A stretch of 64,000 nt of DNA from an uncultured Acidimicrobiales bacterium (GCA_958295925.1 CATQHL010000001.1:1966780-2030779); one strand, 5' to 3'. Positions 7,662 to 16,635 are shown, counted from the first letter of the stretch. Notes: generated by a model from the sequence alone, not told the origin. Made by a program: numbers and translations.

Positions 7662-9581
7662 CTATCTGCGCAGAGCCTCCAGCGTCGAAGACGCCACACC
7701 TTGAGCGTCAAGCCCGCAGCCAGCCAGAATCTCGTCGGCCTTCCCATGCGGCAGATAGGCCGACGGCACGCCCAGGACGCGCACTGAGGGGCCGTCGCCC
7801 CCCCCGGCTCGGTCGCCCCCCTCGGCCATGCGGGACAGCGCGGCGGCTATGCCGGTGCCGGCGCCCCCCTCGCAGACGCCGTCCTCGATGGTCACCACCA
7901 GTCTGTGCGTCAAGGCGTCGGCCAGCATCTCCGCGGGCAGGGGCTTGACAACTCGCACGTCCCACACAGTTGCCTCCACCCCGTTGTCGTCGAGGAGGTC
8001 CGCAGCCCCCTCGGCGGCGTCCAGCATCTTGCCTACCGCCAGCAGGCACACGTCGACGCCGGAGCGCACCTTGCGCCCTTGCAGCCCCGTCCCGATCTCG
8101 TTCTCTGAAACCTGCCGCGCTGCAGTCTTCGGCCAGCGGATTGCCGCCGGGCCGTCCGTGATGCTCAGCGCCTCGGAAAGCATGGCCTGAAGTTCCTGAT
8201 ACGAGGAGGGCGCCATGATGGTCATCCCCGGCACCCTCGATAGCAGCGCAATGTCCCAGATGCCGTGGTGGGAGGGGCCGTCGTCGCCGGTGATGCCGGC
8301 TCGATCCAGGCAGAACACCACCGGCTGGCGGTGCAGCCCCACGTCGAGGTTCACCTGGTCGAAGGCGCGGGACAGGAACGTGGAGTAGACGGCGACCACG
8401 GGTCGCAGCCCGGCCATCGCCATTCCCGCAGCCGAGGCGACGGCGTGCTGCTCGGCGATGCCGACGTCGATGCAGCGGTCTCCGAAGCGTTCCATGAAAG
8501 GCAGCAGCCCGGTGCTGTCGGGCATCGCCGCTGTGATGGCCACCAGGTTGGGACGCTCCTCGGCCGCCTTGATCAGGGCTTCGCCGAACGCCTGCGTGTA
8601 GCTTCCGGGCTTGGAGTAGGAGGTGTCGTGCATGCGCTTGATGGGGTCCTGCTCGGCCGGGGGGTAGCCGCGCCCTTTCTCTGTCAGGACGTGCACCACC
8701 ACAGGCCCGCTCAACTGGGCGGCGTCCTTGAGGATGCGATCGAGGCTGCGGAGGTCGTGGCCATCGTAGGGGCCGGTATAGCGGATGCCCATGTCCTCGA
8801 AGAAACTGGGCTCATCCCAGAATTCCCTGAAAGCCGCCTTGGTGGCCTCCACCATCCTGTCCAGCTGCTCGCCGACCAGCGGTATCTCGGAAAGCAGACG
8901 CTCGATGCGCTCCATGCGGCGGATGCTTGCGGGGTTAATCCGCATCTTCGCCAGCCGTTCGCCTAGGCGTGAGACAGTGGGGGCGTAGGAGCGTCCGTTG
9001 TCGTTGTAAATGATGATTACGTCCGACTTCGAGTGCCCGATGTTGTTGAGGCCCTCGTACGCCATTCCCCCGGTGAGGGCGCCGTCGCCAACCACTGCCA
9101 CCACCCGTCGGCGGAGCAGGTGGGGGGCTTCGCCATCGTCGGCTTCGGCGCCGTCGACATTGCTGGAGGTGGCTTCGGCTTCGGCGTCGAACTTGAAGGC
9201 GGTTGCGAAGCCGTGGGCGTAGCTCAGAACAGTGGAGGCGTGGCTGTTTTCGATCCAGTCGTGCTCGGATTCCTCCCTCGACGGGTAGCCGGACAGGCCC
9301 CCAGGCTGCCGCAGCCGCTCGAAGCCCTTGGCTCTTCCGGTCACCACTTTGTGGACATAGGCCTGGTGGCCGGTGTCCCAGAGGATCACGTCGTCAGGGG
9401 ATCTGAAAACCCTGTGCAGGATGAGGGTTAGCTCAACCACGCCGAGGTTCGACCCGAGATGCCCGCCGTGAGTGGTTACGGCGTCCACCAGGAACTCGCG
9501 GATTTCCTCGGCAAGGCCTTCGAGTTGCTCGTAGTCCAACGAGCGCAGGTATTCGGGGGTTATGGAATGGTCTAGGAGCAT
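7662..9581 (-). CDS. dxs: 1-deoxy-D-xylulose-5-phosphate synthase
   Basis: A 639-residue thiamine-diphosphate enzyme that condenses pyruvate and glyceraldehyde-3-phosphate to DXP, the first step of the MEP isoprenoid pathway. Visible marks are HGGHLGSNLG (38-47), GYPSREESEHD, the diphosphate/Mg motif GDGALTGG followed by GLNN near residues 165-180, and DPIKRMHDTSYSKPGSY. The transketolase pyrimidine domain carries GIAEQHAV, with the catalytic Glu, and the C-terminal transketolase domain follows. An acidic Ala/Glu/Asp-rich insertion of about 20 residues lies just before the GDG motif, larger than in typical Dxs. The length fits the family (620-650). ATG 9581 begins directly at the conserved N-terminus. 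It stands alone, convergent with nfuA. Confidence 0.97.
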   Translation of the reverse strand: MLLDHSITPEYLRSLDYEQLEGLAEEIREFLVDAVTTHGGHLGSNLGVVELTLILHRVFRSPDDVILWDTGHQAYVHKVVTGRAKGFERLRQPGGLSGYPSREESEHDWIENSHASTVLSYAHGFATAFKFDAEAEATSSNVDGAEADDGEAPHLLRRRVVAVVGDGALTGGMAYEGLNNIGHSKSDVIIIYNDNGRSYAPTVSRLGERLAKMRINPASIRRMERIERLLSEIPLVGEQLDRMVEATKAAFREFWDEPSFFEDMGIRYTGPYDGHDLRSLDRILKDAAQLSGPVVVHVLTEKGRGYPPAEQDPIKRMHDTSYSKPGSYTQAFGEALIKAAEERPNLVAITAAMPDSTGLLPFMERFGDRCIDVGIAEQHAVASAAGMAMAGLRPVVAVYSTFLSRAFDQVNLDVGLHRQPVVFCLDRAGITGDDGPSHHGIWDIALLSRVPGMTIMAPSSYQELQAMLSEALSITDGPAAIRWPKTAARQVSENEIGTGLQGRKVRSGVDVCLLAVGKMLDAAEGAADLLDDNGVEATVWDVRVVKPLPAEMLADALTHRLVVTIEDGVCEGGAGTGIAAALSRMAEGGDRAGGGDGPSVRVLGVPSAYLPHGKADEILAGCGLDAQGVASSTLEALRR

Positions 9582-9700
9582 TGGAAACCTGTGGACGGCG
9601 GCAACTTTGGCGGCAACCCTTCGTGGGGATAATTGGGAGCAGAAACGGGTGCCAAAAAAACGCTAGCCGATTTGAGGCAATTCTCGCATTAATTTCCCGT

Positions 9701-9810
9701 CGGGCCGCTCCGTCTCCCGTCCTCCGCCGCCCTGAGTGGGACGCCGGGCCGCTCCGTCTCCCGTCCCCCGCCGCTCCCCCGTCGCCCTGAGTGCGGCTGA
9801 CGGGCCGCCG
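9701..9810. repeat. 44-bp imperfect tandem repeat upstream of tldD
   Basis: CGGGCCGCTCCGTCTCCCGT occurs at 9701 and 9745, with a shortened third copy near 9800. It occupies much of the 259-bp divergent region between dxs and tldD. Confidence 0.75.
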
Positions 9811-9828
9811 CCTGGGGCCGCCCCCGCC

Positions 9829-9834
9829 TAGGAT
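9829..9834 (+). promoter_or_regulatory. -10 box for leaderless tldD
   Basis: TAGGAT ends 6 nt before GTG 9841. Confidence 0.55.
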
Positions 9835-9840
9835 TGAGTC

Positions 9841-11280
9841 GTGAGCGCCACCCCGCCCCCCAGCACCCCCTCGCAGGCCGTCGAGCCGCTAGTTGACGAG
9901 AGGCTGATTTCACGGACGCTGAAGGCCGCCCTGCGGGGCGGCGGCGACTTTGCGGAGGTCTTCGTTGAGGACAAGCGGTCTTCATCAGCCTCCCTCGACG
10001 ACGGCAAGGTGGAGGAACTGGTTACAGGAAGGCGGCGGGGCGCTGGAATCAGGGTGGTGGCAGGAGCCTCCACCGGCTTCGCCCACACAGCCGACCTCTC
10101 GCCCTCAGGGCTTGCCGCAGCCGCCGAGATCGCCGCAGCGGCGGCGCGGGCCGATGGCGGGCAGGGTTCGACGGAGAGCCCGCGGCGGGGTTCCAGGGAG
10201 CCGATCAACGAGGTGATCATCCCCCCCGGCCGGGTGAGCGGTGGACGGAAGGTGGATCTGCTCAAGCTCGCAGACGAGACGGCGAGGGCGGAAGGGGGCG
10301 CCATCCGTCAAGTGGCGTGCGGCTACGGGGACAGCCGCCGCCGGATCATGGTGGCTGACAGCGAAGGACTCCTGGCCACCGACGAGCAGGTGAAGACGTT
10401 CTTTGGCGTCTCTTGCGTTGCGCTTGGCGATGGCGGGATGCAGACGGGCAGGGAGACCAGTGGCCGCACGGTGGGATTTGAGCTCTTCGATGACGTGGAC
10501 GTGGCCGACCTCGCCCGAGCCGCCGCCCGCCGGGCCCTCACAAAGCTGGCCGCACATCCGGCTCCAAGCGGATCCATGCCCGTCGTGATCGGGCCTGGCG
10601 GCGGTGGGGTGCTGTTCCACGAGGCCTGCGGACACGGCCTGGAGGCTGACCTGGTTAACAAGGGCGCCTCCGTGTTCGCCGGGCGCGTCGGCGAACAGGT
10701 TGCCAACGCCGGGGTGACCCTCATCGACGACGGCACGATGTCCCCCGAGTGGGGCTGCTACGCCATCGACGACGAAGGGCGCCCCGCTCAGCGCAACGTG
10801 TTGATAGCCGACGGCGTGCTGCAGGGCTACATGCTGGATCGCCTGAGGGCTCGTCGGGCCGGCAGGGCAGGCACCGGAAACGGGCGCCGCGAGAGCTACC
10901 GTCATCTGCCGATGGTGAGGATGACCAACACCTTCATAGACAACGGCGATGCCAGGAGCGAGGACATCCTGGCCGACACCCCTCGGGGTATCTACGTGGC
11001 GCACCTGGGCGGCGGACAGGTGAACACAGCCACAGGGGATTTCGTTTTCGGGATGACCGAGGCGTACCTCATAGAGGACGGACGTCTCACAGCCCCGATC
11101 AGGGAGGGAAACCTCATCGGCAACGGCCCTCAGGTGCTAATGGAAATCGACGCCATCGGCAACGACTTCGCAATGGGCTCCCCAGGCACTTGTGGCAAGG
11201 ACGGGCAGGGCGTCCCTGTGGGCGACGGAACCCCGACCTTGAGGGTGGCCCGCCTCACCGTGGGCGGGACGGCCGACTGA
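9841..11280 (+). CDS. tldD: TldD-type metalloprotease subunit
   Basis: A 479-residue protein of the TldD/PmbA family; length and motifs match TldD. The zinc site is HEACGHGLEAD near residues 260-270 (HExxxH), and a conserved Cys occurs in GSPGTCGKDGQGVPVG near the C-terminus. TldD and TldE form a heterodimeric protease in which TldD carries the catalytic zinc and unfolded peptides enter through a channel. In other bacteria it matures small peptide antibiotics and degrades antitoxins. GTG 9841 is chosen because TAGGAT lies six bases upstream, a leaderless promoter pattern. tldE follows immediately and must be co-transcribed. Confidence 0.95.
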   Translation: MSATPPPSTPSQAVEPLVDERLISRTLKAALRGGGDFAEVFVEDKRSSSASLDDGKVEELVTGRRRGAGIRVVAGASTGFAHTADLSPSGLAAAAEIAAAAARADGGQGSTESPRRGSREPINEVIIPPGRVSGGRKVDLLKLADETARAEGGAIRQVACGYGDSRRRIMVADSEGLLATDEQVKTFFGVSCVALGDGGMQTGRETSGRTVGFELFDDVDVADLARAAARRALTKLAAHPAPSGSMPVVIGPGGGGVLFHEACGHGLEADLVNKGASVFAGRVGEQVANAGVTLIDDGTMSPEWGCYAIDDEGRPAQRNVLIADGVLQGYMLDRLRARRAGRAGTGNGRRESYRHLPMVRMTNTFIDNGDARSEDILADTPRGIYVAHLGGGQVNTATGDFVFGMTEAYLIEDGRLTAPIREGNLIGNGPQVLMEIDAIGNDFAMGSPGTCGKDGQGVPVGDGTPTLRVARLTVGGTAD

Positions 11281-11336
11281 GCGGCTTAGCCAGGGCGGAG
11301 CGTTTGTTCGGGACGACAGCCTCCGATCTCCTCGCC

Positions 11337-12659
11337 ATGGGCGACGAGATCTGCTCGCAGGCGCGGGCGGGCGAGCAGATAGAGGCGGTGCTGGCCTACT
11401 CCAGCGACACCGAGGTGCGCGCCTGGGAGGGGGAGGTGGAGTCCTTCTCCTCGGCCACATCATTCGGGGTAGGTGTCAGGGTGATCTCCTCGCAGCGTCA
11501 GGGGTTTGCCTACGCAGGCAGTTGGGAGCCGGAAGTGATAGCCGAGACGCTGGACGCGGCCCGCGCCAACTCCGCTTTCGGCACCCCCGATGAGCACCTG
11601 GCGCTCGCCGAACCCGACGGGGTGGATCCCGTTGAGCTCGACCTTTACAGGGAGGAGCTTGCGGGGGTGACTCCCGAACGCAAGATCGACTTGGCGCTGG
11701 CGCTGGAGCGCTCGGTGCGCTCGGCGGACAGCCGGATCGTGGGGGTGGAGTCGGCTGACTACGTGGACTCCCTGTCTGCCGGAGCGGTGGTCAACACCAG
11801 CGGCGTTCGTTCCTTCGGGCGCGACAGCACGTGTTACCTGATGGCCTATGCGCTGGCCTCGGACGAATCGGAGACGCAGACCGGCTTCGGCTACAGCGTG
11901 GGCCGCTCGCTGGAAGATCTCGATGAAGGCAAGGCGGCCGCCGACTGCGTGGAGCGGGCGCTTCGGCTGCTGGGGGCGGGCAAGCCGGTCAGCGGTCGCA
12001 CGACCGTCGTGTTCGACCCCTGGGTGGCTGCGCAGTTCCTGGGGATAATCGGCGGCACGCTTTCGGGGGAGGCCCTGCTGAAAGGGCGTTCGCTGTTCGC
12101 CGACAGGGTGGGCGAACAGGTGGCGGCTGCGGGGTTCACGCTTACCGACGATCCCACCAACCCTCTGGCGTTCGGCGCCTCATCCTCCGACGGGGAAGGG
12201 CTGGCCGCCCGTCGCAACGACCTCATTTGCGACGGGGAGCTGCAGAAGTTTCTGCACAACAGCTACACGGCCCGCCGTCTGAACACGGTCTCCACGGCAT
12301 CGGCTGTGCGCGGCTACTCGAGTACCCCTGGAGTGGGCTGCGTTGCGTTGGCGCCTTCGCCGGGAAGCCGCAGCGCGGCCGATCTGATCGCAGAGCTGGA
12401 GGACGGGGTTCTGGTTCAGGGCGTGAGCGGCCTGCACTCGGGCGTCAACCCCGTAAGCGGGGACTTCTCGACCGGCGCCGAGGGGCTGCGCATCCGTGAC
12501 GGCGAGCTGGCCGAGCCGATCAGGGAGTTCACGATTGCCTCCACCCTTCAGAGGATGCTGCTGGACATAGCAGAAGTGGGAAACGATCTGGAGTGGCTGC
12601 CGATGTCGTCCGCCGGGGTGACGCTGGTGGTGGACGGCGTGATGATTTCAGGGGAGTAG
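11337..12659 (+). CDS. tldE: TldE/PmbA-type protease subunit
   Basis: About 440 residues, the expected partner of tldD. It has the family fold (VRAWEGEVESF near the start, NTSGVRSFGRDST in the middle, VSGLHSGVNPVSGDFSTG and NDLEWLP near the end) but no HExxxH motif, as is normal for TldE, the non-catalytic half of the heterodimer. The start is uncertain: ATG 11337 has no clear ribosome binding site, and TTG 11304, preceded by a purine-rich AGGGCGGAG, is in the same frame and would add 11 residues. The gap to the tldD stop is only 23-56 bp, so one transcript and possible translational coupling are likely. Confidence 0.92.
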   Translation: MGDEICSQARAGEQIEAVLAYSSDTEVRAWEGEVESFSSATSFGVGVRVISSQRQGFAYAGSWEPEVIAETLDAARANSAFGTPDEHLALAEPDGVDPVELDLYREELAGVTPERKIDLALALERSVRSADSRIVGVESADYVDSLSAGAVVNTSGVRSFGRDSTCYLMAYALASDESETQTGFGYSVGRSLEDLDEGKAAADCVERALRLLGAGKPVSGRTTVVFDPWVAAQFLGIIGGTLSGEALLKGRSLFADRVGEQVAAAGFTLTDDPTNPLAFGASSSDGEGLAARRNDLICDGELQKFLHNSYTARRLNTVSTASAVRGYSSTPGVGCVALAPSPGSRSAADLIAELEDGVLVQGVSGLHSGVNPVSGDFSTGAEGLRIRDGELAEPIREFTIASTLQRMLLDIAEVGNDLEWLPMSSAGVTLVVDGVMISGE

Positions 12660-12668
12660 GCGCGCAGG

Positions 12669-13586
12669 GTGACGGGCCTGTTCGCCCTCGGTGCGGCGAC
12701 GGCCCTTGCAACCGCCTCGAGCGGCGAACTCTGGTCGGCTCCGAGGGGAATCGTGTTGGGCGTCGTCCAGGGTCTCACGGAGTTCTTGCCTGTCTCCTCG
12801 AGCGGGCATCTTCAGATTGTCACCTGGCTTGCGGGCTGGGAGGCGCTCTTCGACGACGCCGGGGTGTGGACGGCCTTCGAGGTTGCCCTGCACTTCGGCA
12901 CGTTCGTGGGTGCAGTCGCCTTCTTCTGGCGCGATGCGGGGGGGCTGACGGCAGGGGCGTTGGCATCACTGGCTGGGAGGCGAAGCGAGAGGGGCAGGTT
13001 CGCCTGGCAGCTTGTCCTGGCCACGGTGCCGGTCGGGCTTGTGGGGGTGTTCGCCGATTCGTGGCTGGTGCGCTCAGAGCGCGTCTGGGTGACGGCCTGT
13101 GCGCTGATCGTCTTCGGGGCGGCTCTCTGGGTGGCCGATCGGCGGGCGGCGGACGACAGGGGGACGGGATCGTTCTCCTGGGCGGACGCAGTCTGGCTGG
13201 GTCTGGCGCAGGTGCTGGCGCTTGCGCCCGGGGTGTCGCGCTCTGGGGTGGTGATGACCGCAGGGAGGATGCGGGGGCTCTCGCGGGCATCCGCCGCTAA
13301 GACGGCTTTGCTTTTGAGCTTGCCGGTGATCGCGGGAGCAGCCGTCTACAAGCTGATCGACCTGGGAGGATTCTCAGGCATCCCGGAAGAGGCGCGCCAG
13401 GCGTTCGTCTGGGGTGTTCTGGCTTCGGCGGTCTCCGGCTGGGCGGCAGTCGGGCTGCTTATGCGGCTCACCCGCCGCATCGGCTTCGGGCCGTTCGCCC
13501 TGTACCGGCTGGGTCTGGGTGTGGCGGTTCTTTGCCTGGTGGGAGTTTCGTTCAGGGGCGCTGGCTGGGGCTGGGGCTGGGGCTAG
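12669..13586 (+). CDS. uppP: Undecaprenyl-diphosphatase (UppP/BacA)
   Basis: A 305-residue integral membrane phosphatase that recycles undecaprenyl diphosphate to the monophosphate lipid carrier for peptidoglycan synthesis. The family signatures GLTEFLPVSSSGHL (residues 36-49) and PGVSRSGVVMTAG (about 188-200) are present, and eight or so hydrophobic helices span the chain. High-level expression of this family is known to give bacitracin tolerance. It starts at GTG 12669, nine bases after the tldE stop, so it belongs to the tldD-tldE transcript. The last residues (GAGWGWGWG) are low complexity because the coding end runs into a GGGGCT repeat that also contains the stop codon. Confidence 0.96.
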   Translation: MTGLFALGAATALATASSGELWSAPRGIVLGVVQGLTEFLPVSSSGHLQIVTWLAGWEALFDDAGVWTAFEVALHFGTFVGAVAFFWRDAGGLTAGALASLAGRRSERGRFAWQLVLATVPVGLVGVFADSWLVRSERVWVTACALIVFGAALWVADRRAADDRGTGSFSWADAVWLGLAQVLALAPGVSRSGVVMTAGRMRGLSRASAAKTALLLSLPVIAGAAVYKLIDLGGFSGIPEEARQAFVWGVLASAVSGWAAVGLLMRLTRRIGFGPFALYRLGLGVAVLCLVGVSFRGAGWGWGWG

Positions 13587-13594
13587 GGCTAGGG
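13567..13594 (+). repeat. G-tract repeat with G-quadruplex potential spanning two stop codons
   Basis: Five G tracts (13567-13570, 13573-13576, 13579-13582, 13586-13588, 13592-13594) are separated by loops of 2-3 bases, a textbook G-quadruplex motif on the + strand. The uppP TAG (13584-13586) and the stop of the convergent SAF gene (13589-13591) both lie within it. Confidence 0.75.
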
Positions 13595-14248
13595 CCGCCG
13601 CGCCGCCAGCGCCGCCAGCGTGAGCGTGCCGTTTTGCTTCGGAACGACGGCGGCTGCTGCTTCCTGCGGGCTGACGGCCACGGTCACCGATTCGGCGTCC
13701 ACCTCCACCACCCACGCCTCGGCGGCCACGCTCACAGCGTGAGCTGCGCCTTCCAGCCCATTTGCATCGAGGTTGCTGCTTGCGAAGATCCGAACCCGAT
13801 CCCCGGTCGAGACGGGGGGAATCTCGGCGGTCTTCGGGAATGAGAGGGCGGCGGTTCCCGGGGGAATCCGCCCCGACAGCCCCCGGCCGCCCTTGAGCCG
13901 GGCGGTCAGCACCTCCTCGCCTGGGTAGATCGCCACGGCGGCCATGTCGTCTTCATCCAGATTGTCGGCAATCCCGTCTGGCAGGACCTTCGCCGGTCGC
14001 AGCTCCCAGGCCACCGCGTCCTCCTCGAAGGTCTCCCCGGGCAGGATGAGTCGCTGCGCCACGGGCACCTCGATGAGGCGCTCAGGATCTGCGTCGGGGT
14101 CGACGTCCTCGCCGAGGTTCGACAGGACGACGGTCGCAGCAATCAGCAGCACCAGGATCGACCAGAAGACGATCGGCCTTCGGAGCAACTTGACAAGCGG
14201 CGAGGGTTTCCAGCCGGGGATGCCCCGGCGGGCCATGAAGGCGGGCAT
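13589..14248 (-). CDS. SAF-domain membrane protein (CpaB-like)
   Basis: A 219-residue protein with a short basic cytoplasmic N-terminus, one transmembrane helix at about residues 25-43 (PIVFWSILVLLIAATVVL), and an extracellular SAF/CpaB-type beta-clip domain (VPVAQRLILPGETFEEDAVAW, then AIYPGEEVLTARL, then GTAALSFP..TGDRVRIFAS). CpaB/RcpC proteins are structural parts of Flp/Tad pili, but this copy lies about 41 kb from the Tad locus and is divergent from the CpaB there. AAGGAG seven bases before ATG 14248 makes the start secure. Its stop codon overlaps the G-rich repeat at the end of uppP. Its role may be in a second surface structure. Confidence 0.85.
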   Translation of the reverse strand: MPAFMARRGIPGWKPSPLVKLLRRPIVFWSILVLLIAATVVLSNLGEDVDPDADPERLIEVPVAQRLILPGETFEEDAVAWELRPAKVLPDGIADNLDEDDMAAVAIYPGEEVLTARLKGGRGLSGRIPPGTAALSFPKTAEIPPVSTGDRVRIFASSNLDANGLEGAAHAVSVAAEAWVVEVDAESVTVAVSPQEAAAAVVPKQNGTLTLAALAARRP

Positions 14249-14424
14249 TGACTTTCTCCTTCTCGAGGGGTTGGTTCCGCGGGGAAAGGCGGAGAGAGGG
14301 GGGAAGTCGCCTCAGAGTCTAGGGGAGTCGCCGAGTCTTTGTCTAGGGGAGGGGTAGAGGCTTTCCGCCCCCGCTGCCGAGCTTTCCGCCACCGGCTCGA
14401 GGGCGGGCGGACGCCTCGGCTGCC

Positions 14425-15258
14425 TCAGGCGGGATTCTTGACAGACGGCCCGCTGTGGTGGGCGCAGCAGCCTGCGGCGTTCGCCGGCAAATTCCCAACG
14501 AGCCGCACCAGGAGTTTCTTCACGTTCCCGATGTTCTGATTGAAGGTCTCCAGCACCATCTCGAATGTCACCGGCTCGGACTCCGGGCCGGAGCCAGGAG
14601 CGGAGACGCCTGCGTCGTAGTCGGTCACCAGGGCGATGCCGACGAAGCACATCCCAAGCTCCCTGGCCAGGGCCGCTTCGGGCATTTGAGTCATGTTGAT
14701 CACAGATCCCCCTGCCCGCGTGAACTCCCTCGACTCGGCCTTGGTTGAAAAACGCGGGCCTTGGATCACCACGACCGTCCCGCTGCCATGAACGGTGATC
14801 CCCTCGTCCTCCGCAGCCTCTGTCGCTACTGCGCGCAGCTGCGGGCAGTAGGGATCGGCGAAGGTGGCGTGGAACGATCCCGGGCCGTCGTAGAAGGTCT
14901 GCCGTCGCCCCCAGGTGCGGTCGATGATCTGATCGCAGACAACGAAGTCGCCAGGGGCTATGTGCGGCTGCAGGGAACCGCAGGTGAAAGTGGAGACGAG
15001 CGTGGACACCCCCTCGAGCGCCAGCACTCTGAAGTTCGCCAAGTAGGGGACCTTGTGGGCCGGATAGATGTGCCCATCCCCGTGGCGGGACAGGAAGGCC
15101 ACCCTCCTGCCGGAAAAGGTTCCTGTTCGCAGATCGGAGGACGGTGGGCCGTAGGGCGTCTCGTGCGGCGCAGCCCGAAGGTCGTCAGCGAGTGCGTAGA
15201 ACCCGCTTCCCCCGATGATGCCGATGTGCGGACTGCTGTCGGCGCTCAAGGTGCTCAT
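14425..15258 (-). CDS. mtnP: S-methyl-5'-thioadenosine phosphorylase family protein
   Basis: A 277-residue member of the PNP/MTAP phosphorylase family. The start GIIGGSGFY (phosphate-binding GSGF), FLSRHGDGHIYPAHKVPY, the central TFTCGSLQPHIAPGDFVVCDQ, QGPRFSTKAES, and NMTQMPEA..LGMCFVGIALVTDYD match MTA phosphorylase (MtnP), which cleaves methylthioadenosine with phosphate to adenine and methylthioribose-1-phosphate for methionine salvage. Some members prefer inosine or 6-oxopurines, so the substrate call is moderate. The C-terminus is Cys/His-rich and not conserved. It lies nine bases downstream of the FmdB-type zinc-ribbon gene on the same strand, which suggests one operon. Confidence 0.9.
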   Translation of the reverse strand: MSTLSADSSPHIGIIGGSGFYALADDLRAAPHETPYGPPSSDLRTGTFSGRRVAFLSRHGDGHIYPAHKVPYLANFRVLALEGVSTLVSTFTCGSLQPHIAPGDFVVCDQIIDRTWGRRQTFYDGPGSFHATFADPYCPQLRAVATEAAEDEGITVHGSGTVVVIQGPRFSTKAESREFTRAGGSVINMTQMPEAALARELGMCFVGIALVTDYDAGVSAPGSGPESEPVTFEMVLETFNQNIGNVKKLLVRLVGNLPANAAGCCAHHSGPSVKNPA

Positions 15259-15267
15259 GGCTGGTCT

Positions 15268-15693
15268 TCAGCCGGAACCGGAGCCGCCTGCAGGGGTTTT
15301 CGCCTTCCCTGGCGTGTCTCCGCCTCCTGGCGCGCCGGCGCTGGAGCCGTCGCCGCCGCCATTTCCCGAAGAGGCCGACGAGGAGTCGGAAGCGCCCGTG
15401 GCGACTTTGTCGCCGCCCCTTTGTCCCTTGCCGTTTGCTCCCTTGCCGTTGGTGGAGGCGGCCGCCTTCCCCGCAGCGGCGCGGCTGTCTGTCTTGTAGA
15501 AGCCGGATCCCTTGAAGGTGATGGAGGGGGCGAAGAACACCTTCGACACCTTTCCGAGCCCAGGGGCCTGACATCCAGACGGGCTGTATGAAGAGTCGGG
15601 CTCCGGGCACAGCATGAGGCTCTCCTCGGTGATCGACTGGCGGACGTCGAAGCGGACTCCGCAGGTTTGGCATCGGTATTCGTAGGTTGGCAT
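15268..15693 (-). CDS. FmdB-family zinc-ribbon protein
   Basis: A 141-residue protein. The first 70 residues form the FmdB/CxxC_CXXC_SSSS zinc ribbon: MPTYEYRCQTCGVRFDVRQS with the first CxxC and a second Cys pair near residues 29 and 40, then the usual KVFFAPSITFKGSGFYKTD. The rest is a low-complexity Gly/Ser/Ala/Lys tail. Family members are small putative regulatory proteins of unknown detailed role, common in actinobacteria. The second Cys pair is spaced wider than CxxC because of a short SSYSPSG insert. It is the first gene of an apparent two-gene unit with mtnP. Confidence 0.88.
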   Translation of the reverse strand: MPTYEYRCQTCGVRFDVRQSITEESLMLCPEPDSSYSPSGCQAPGLGKVSKVFFAPSITFKGSGFYKTDSRAAAGKAAASTNGKGANGKGQRGGDKVATGASDSSSASSGNGGGDGSSAGAPGGGDTPGKAKTPAGGSGSG

Positions 15694-15875
15694 CGGCTCT
15701 ACAGGGTTGAGGGCGGGCTACGAAAGAACTCAGACAGGCTACCAGTCCTGCATACCCGTTCAGCGTTCTTGAGGCACATCCCGAGGGGTTATCAGCCGTG
15801 CCTTTGCGCTGTGCGAAGGGGCCGCCGCCGACGGGCACCGCCGCCGGTAGGGGAGAGAATTCGCGACACAGCATC

Positions 15876-15881
15876 TAGTAT
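15876..15881 (+). promoter_or_regulatory. -10 box for leaderless plsY
   Basis: TAGTAT ends 7 nt before GTG 15889 and overlaps the alternative ATG at 15880, which argues for the GTG start. Confidence 0.55.
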
Positions 15882-15888
15882 GTTGCCC

Positions 15889-16539
15889 GTGAGTCCGTGG
15901 TGGTGGCTGCTGCTCATTCCCGCGTATTTCCTGGGGACGTTCCCCACGGCACACATCGTCGGGCGCGTAGTAGGGCGCAACCCTTCCAAAGAAGGCTCCA
16001 AGAACCCGGGTGCCACGAACATGTACCGGCTCGCAGGACGCGTGCCGGCTGCCTTCGTGCTGATCGGCGACATTCTCAAGGGGGTTGCGCCGACGCTGAT
16101 CGCATTGCAGCTGGCTTCCCGCAACGTGGCGGTGGTCTGTGCCGCGCTGGCAGTGGTGGGCCACATCTTCCCCGTCACACGGCTCTTTCGGGGCGGCAAG
16201 GGCGTGGCGGCCTACGGAGGATGTTCGCTGGTGCTCTGGCCCTACACAGCGCTGGCTGCGATAGCGGTCTGGCTCGTGTTTACGAAATGGTCGGGCCGTC
16301 CTTCGGTGGGGTCGTTGATCGCCGTGCCCCTTCTGCCGGTCGGGGTTGCCGTGGAGTACGCCATGGACTGGAATCAAGTTGCCTGGTGGGAGATACTCGT
16401 CTGGTTCTGCGTGGCGGGCATTGTGACTTGGATGCACCGGACGAACATCAAGCGCCTGATCAACCGTGAGGAAGAGAGGATGCAGAACGTCTTCACCAGG
16501 GTGGAGGCTAAGCCCCTGCCGTCCGTCTCGAAGTCCTAG
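15889..16539 (+). CDS. plsY: Glycerol-3-phosphate acyltransferase PlsY
   Basis: A 216-residue membrane enzyme that transfers acyl groups from acyl-phosphate to glycerol-3-phosphate, the first step of phospholipid synthesis. The family motifs are GTFPTAHIVGR near residue 14, GSKNPGATNMYRL near 38-50, GHIFPVTRLFRGGKGVA near 97-113, and MHRTNIKRL near the end. About six hydrophobic helices are present. I chose GTG 15889 over ATG 15880 because TAGTAT at 15876-15881 fits a leaderless promoter and the first helix begins right after it. PlsX is not in the window. The C-terminal 25 residues are a charged extension. Confidence 0.95.
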   Translation: MSPWWWLLLIPAYFLGTFPTAHIVGRVVGRNPSKEGSKNPGATNMYRLAGRVPAAFVLIGDILKGVAPTLIALQLASRNVAVVCAALAVVGHIFPVTRLFRGGKGVAAYGGCSLVLWPYTALAAIAVWLVFTKWSGRPSVGSLIAVPLLPVGVAVEYAMDWNQVAWWEILVWFCVAGIVTWMHRTNIKRLINREEERMQNVFTRVEAKPLPSVSKS

Positions 16540-16635
16540 GTGAGGTTGGCTCCCCCCGGACAGGGCTTCTTTCCCTCCCCTGAACTCGACGCGGCGCTGT
16601 CACAGTCGTAGCCCCTGGAACAGAGCCGCTCCACT

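Noticed and set aside
10749-11303. Extension of tldE far into tldD
   Set aside because: The product of that stretch is Arg/Gly-rich noise in an alternative frame of tldD. TldE homology begins near 11337.
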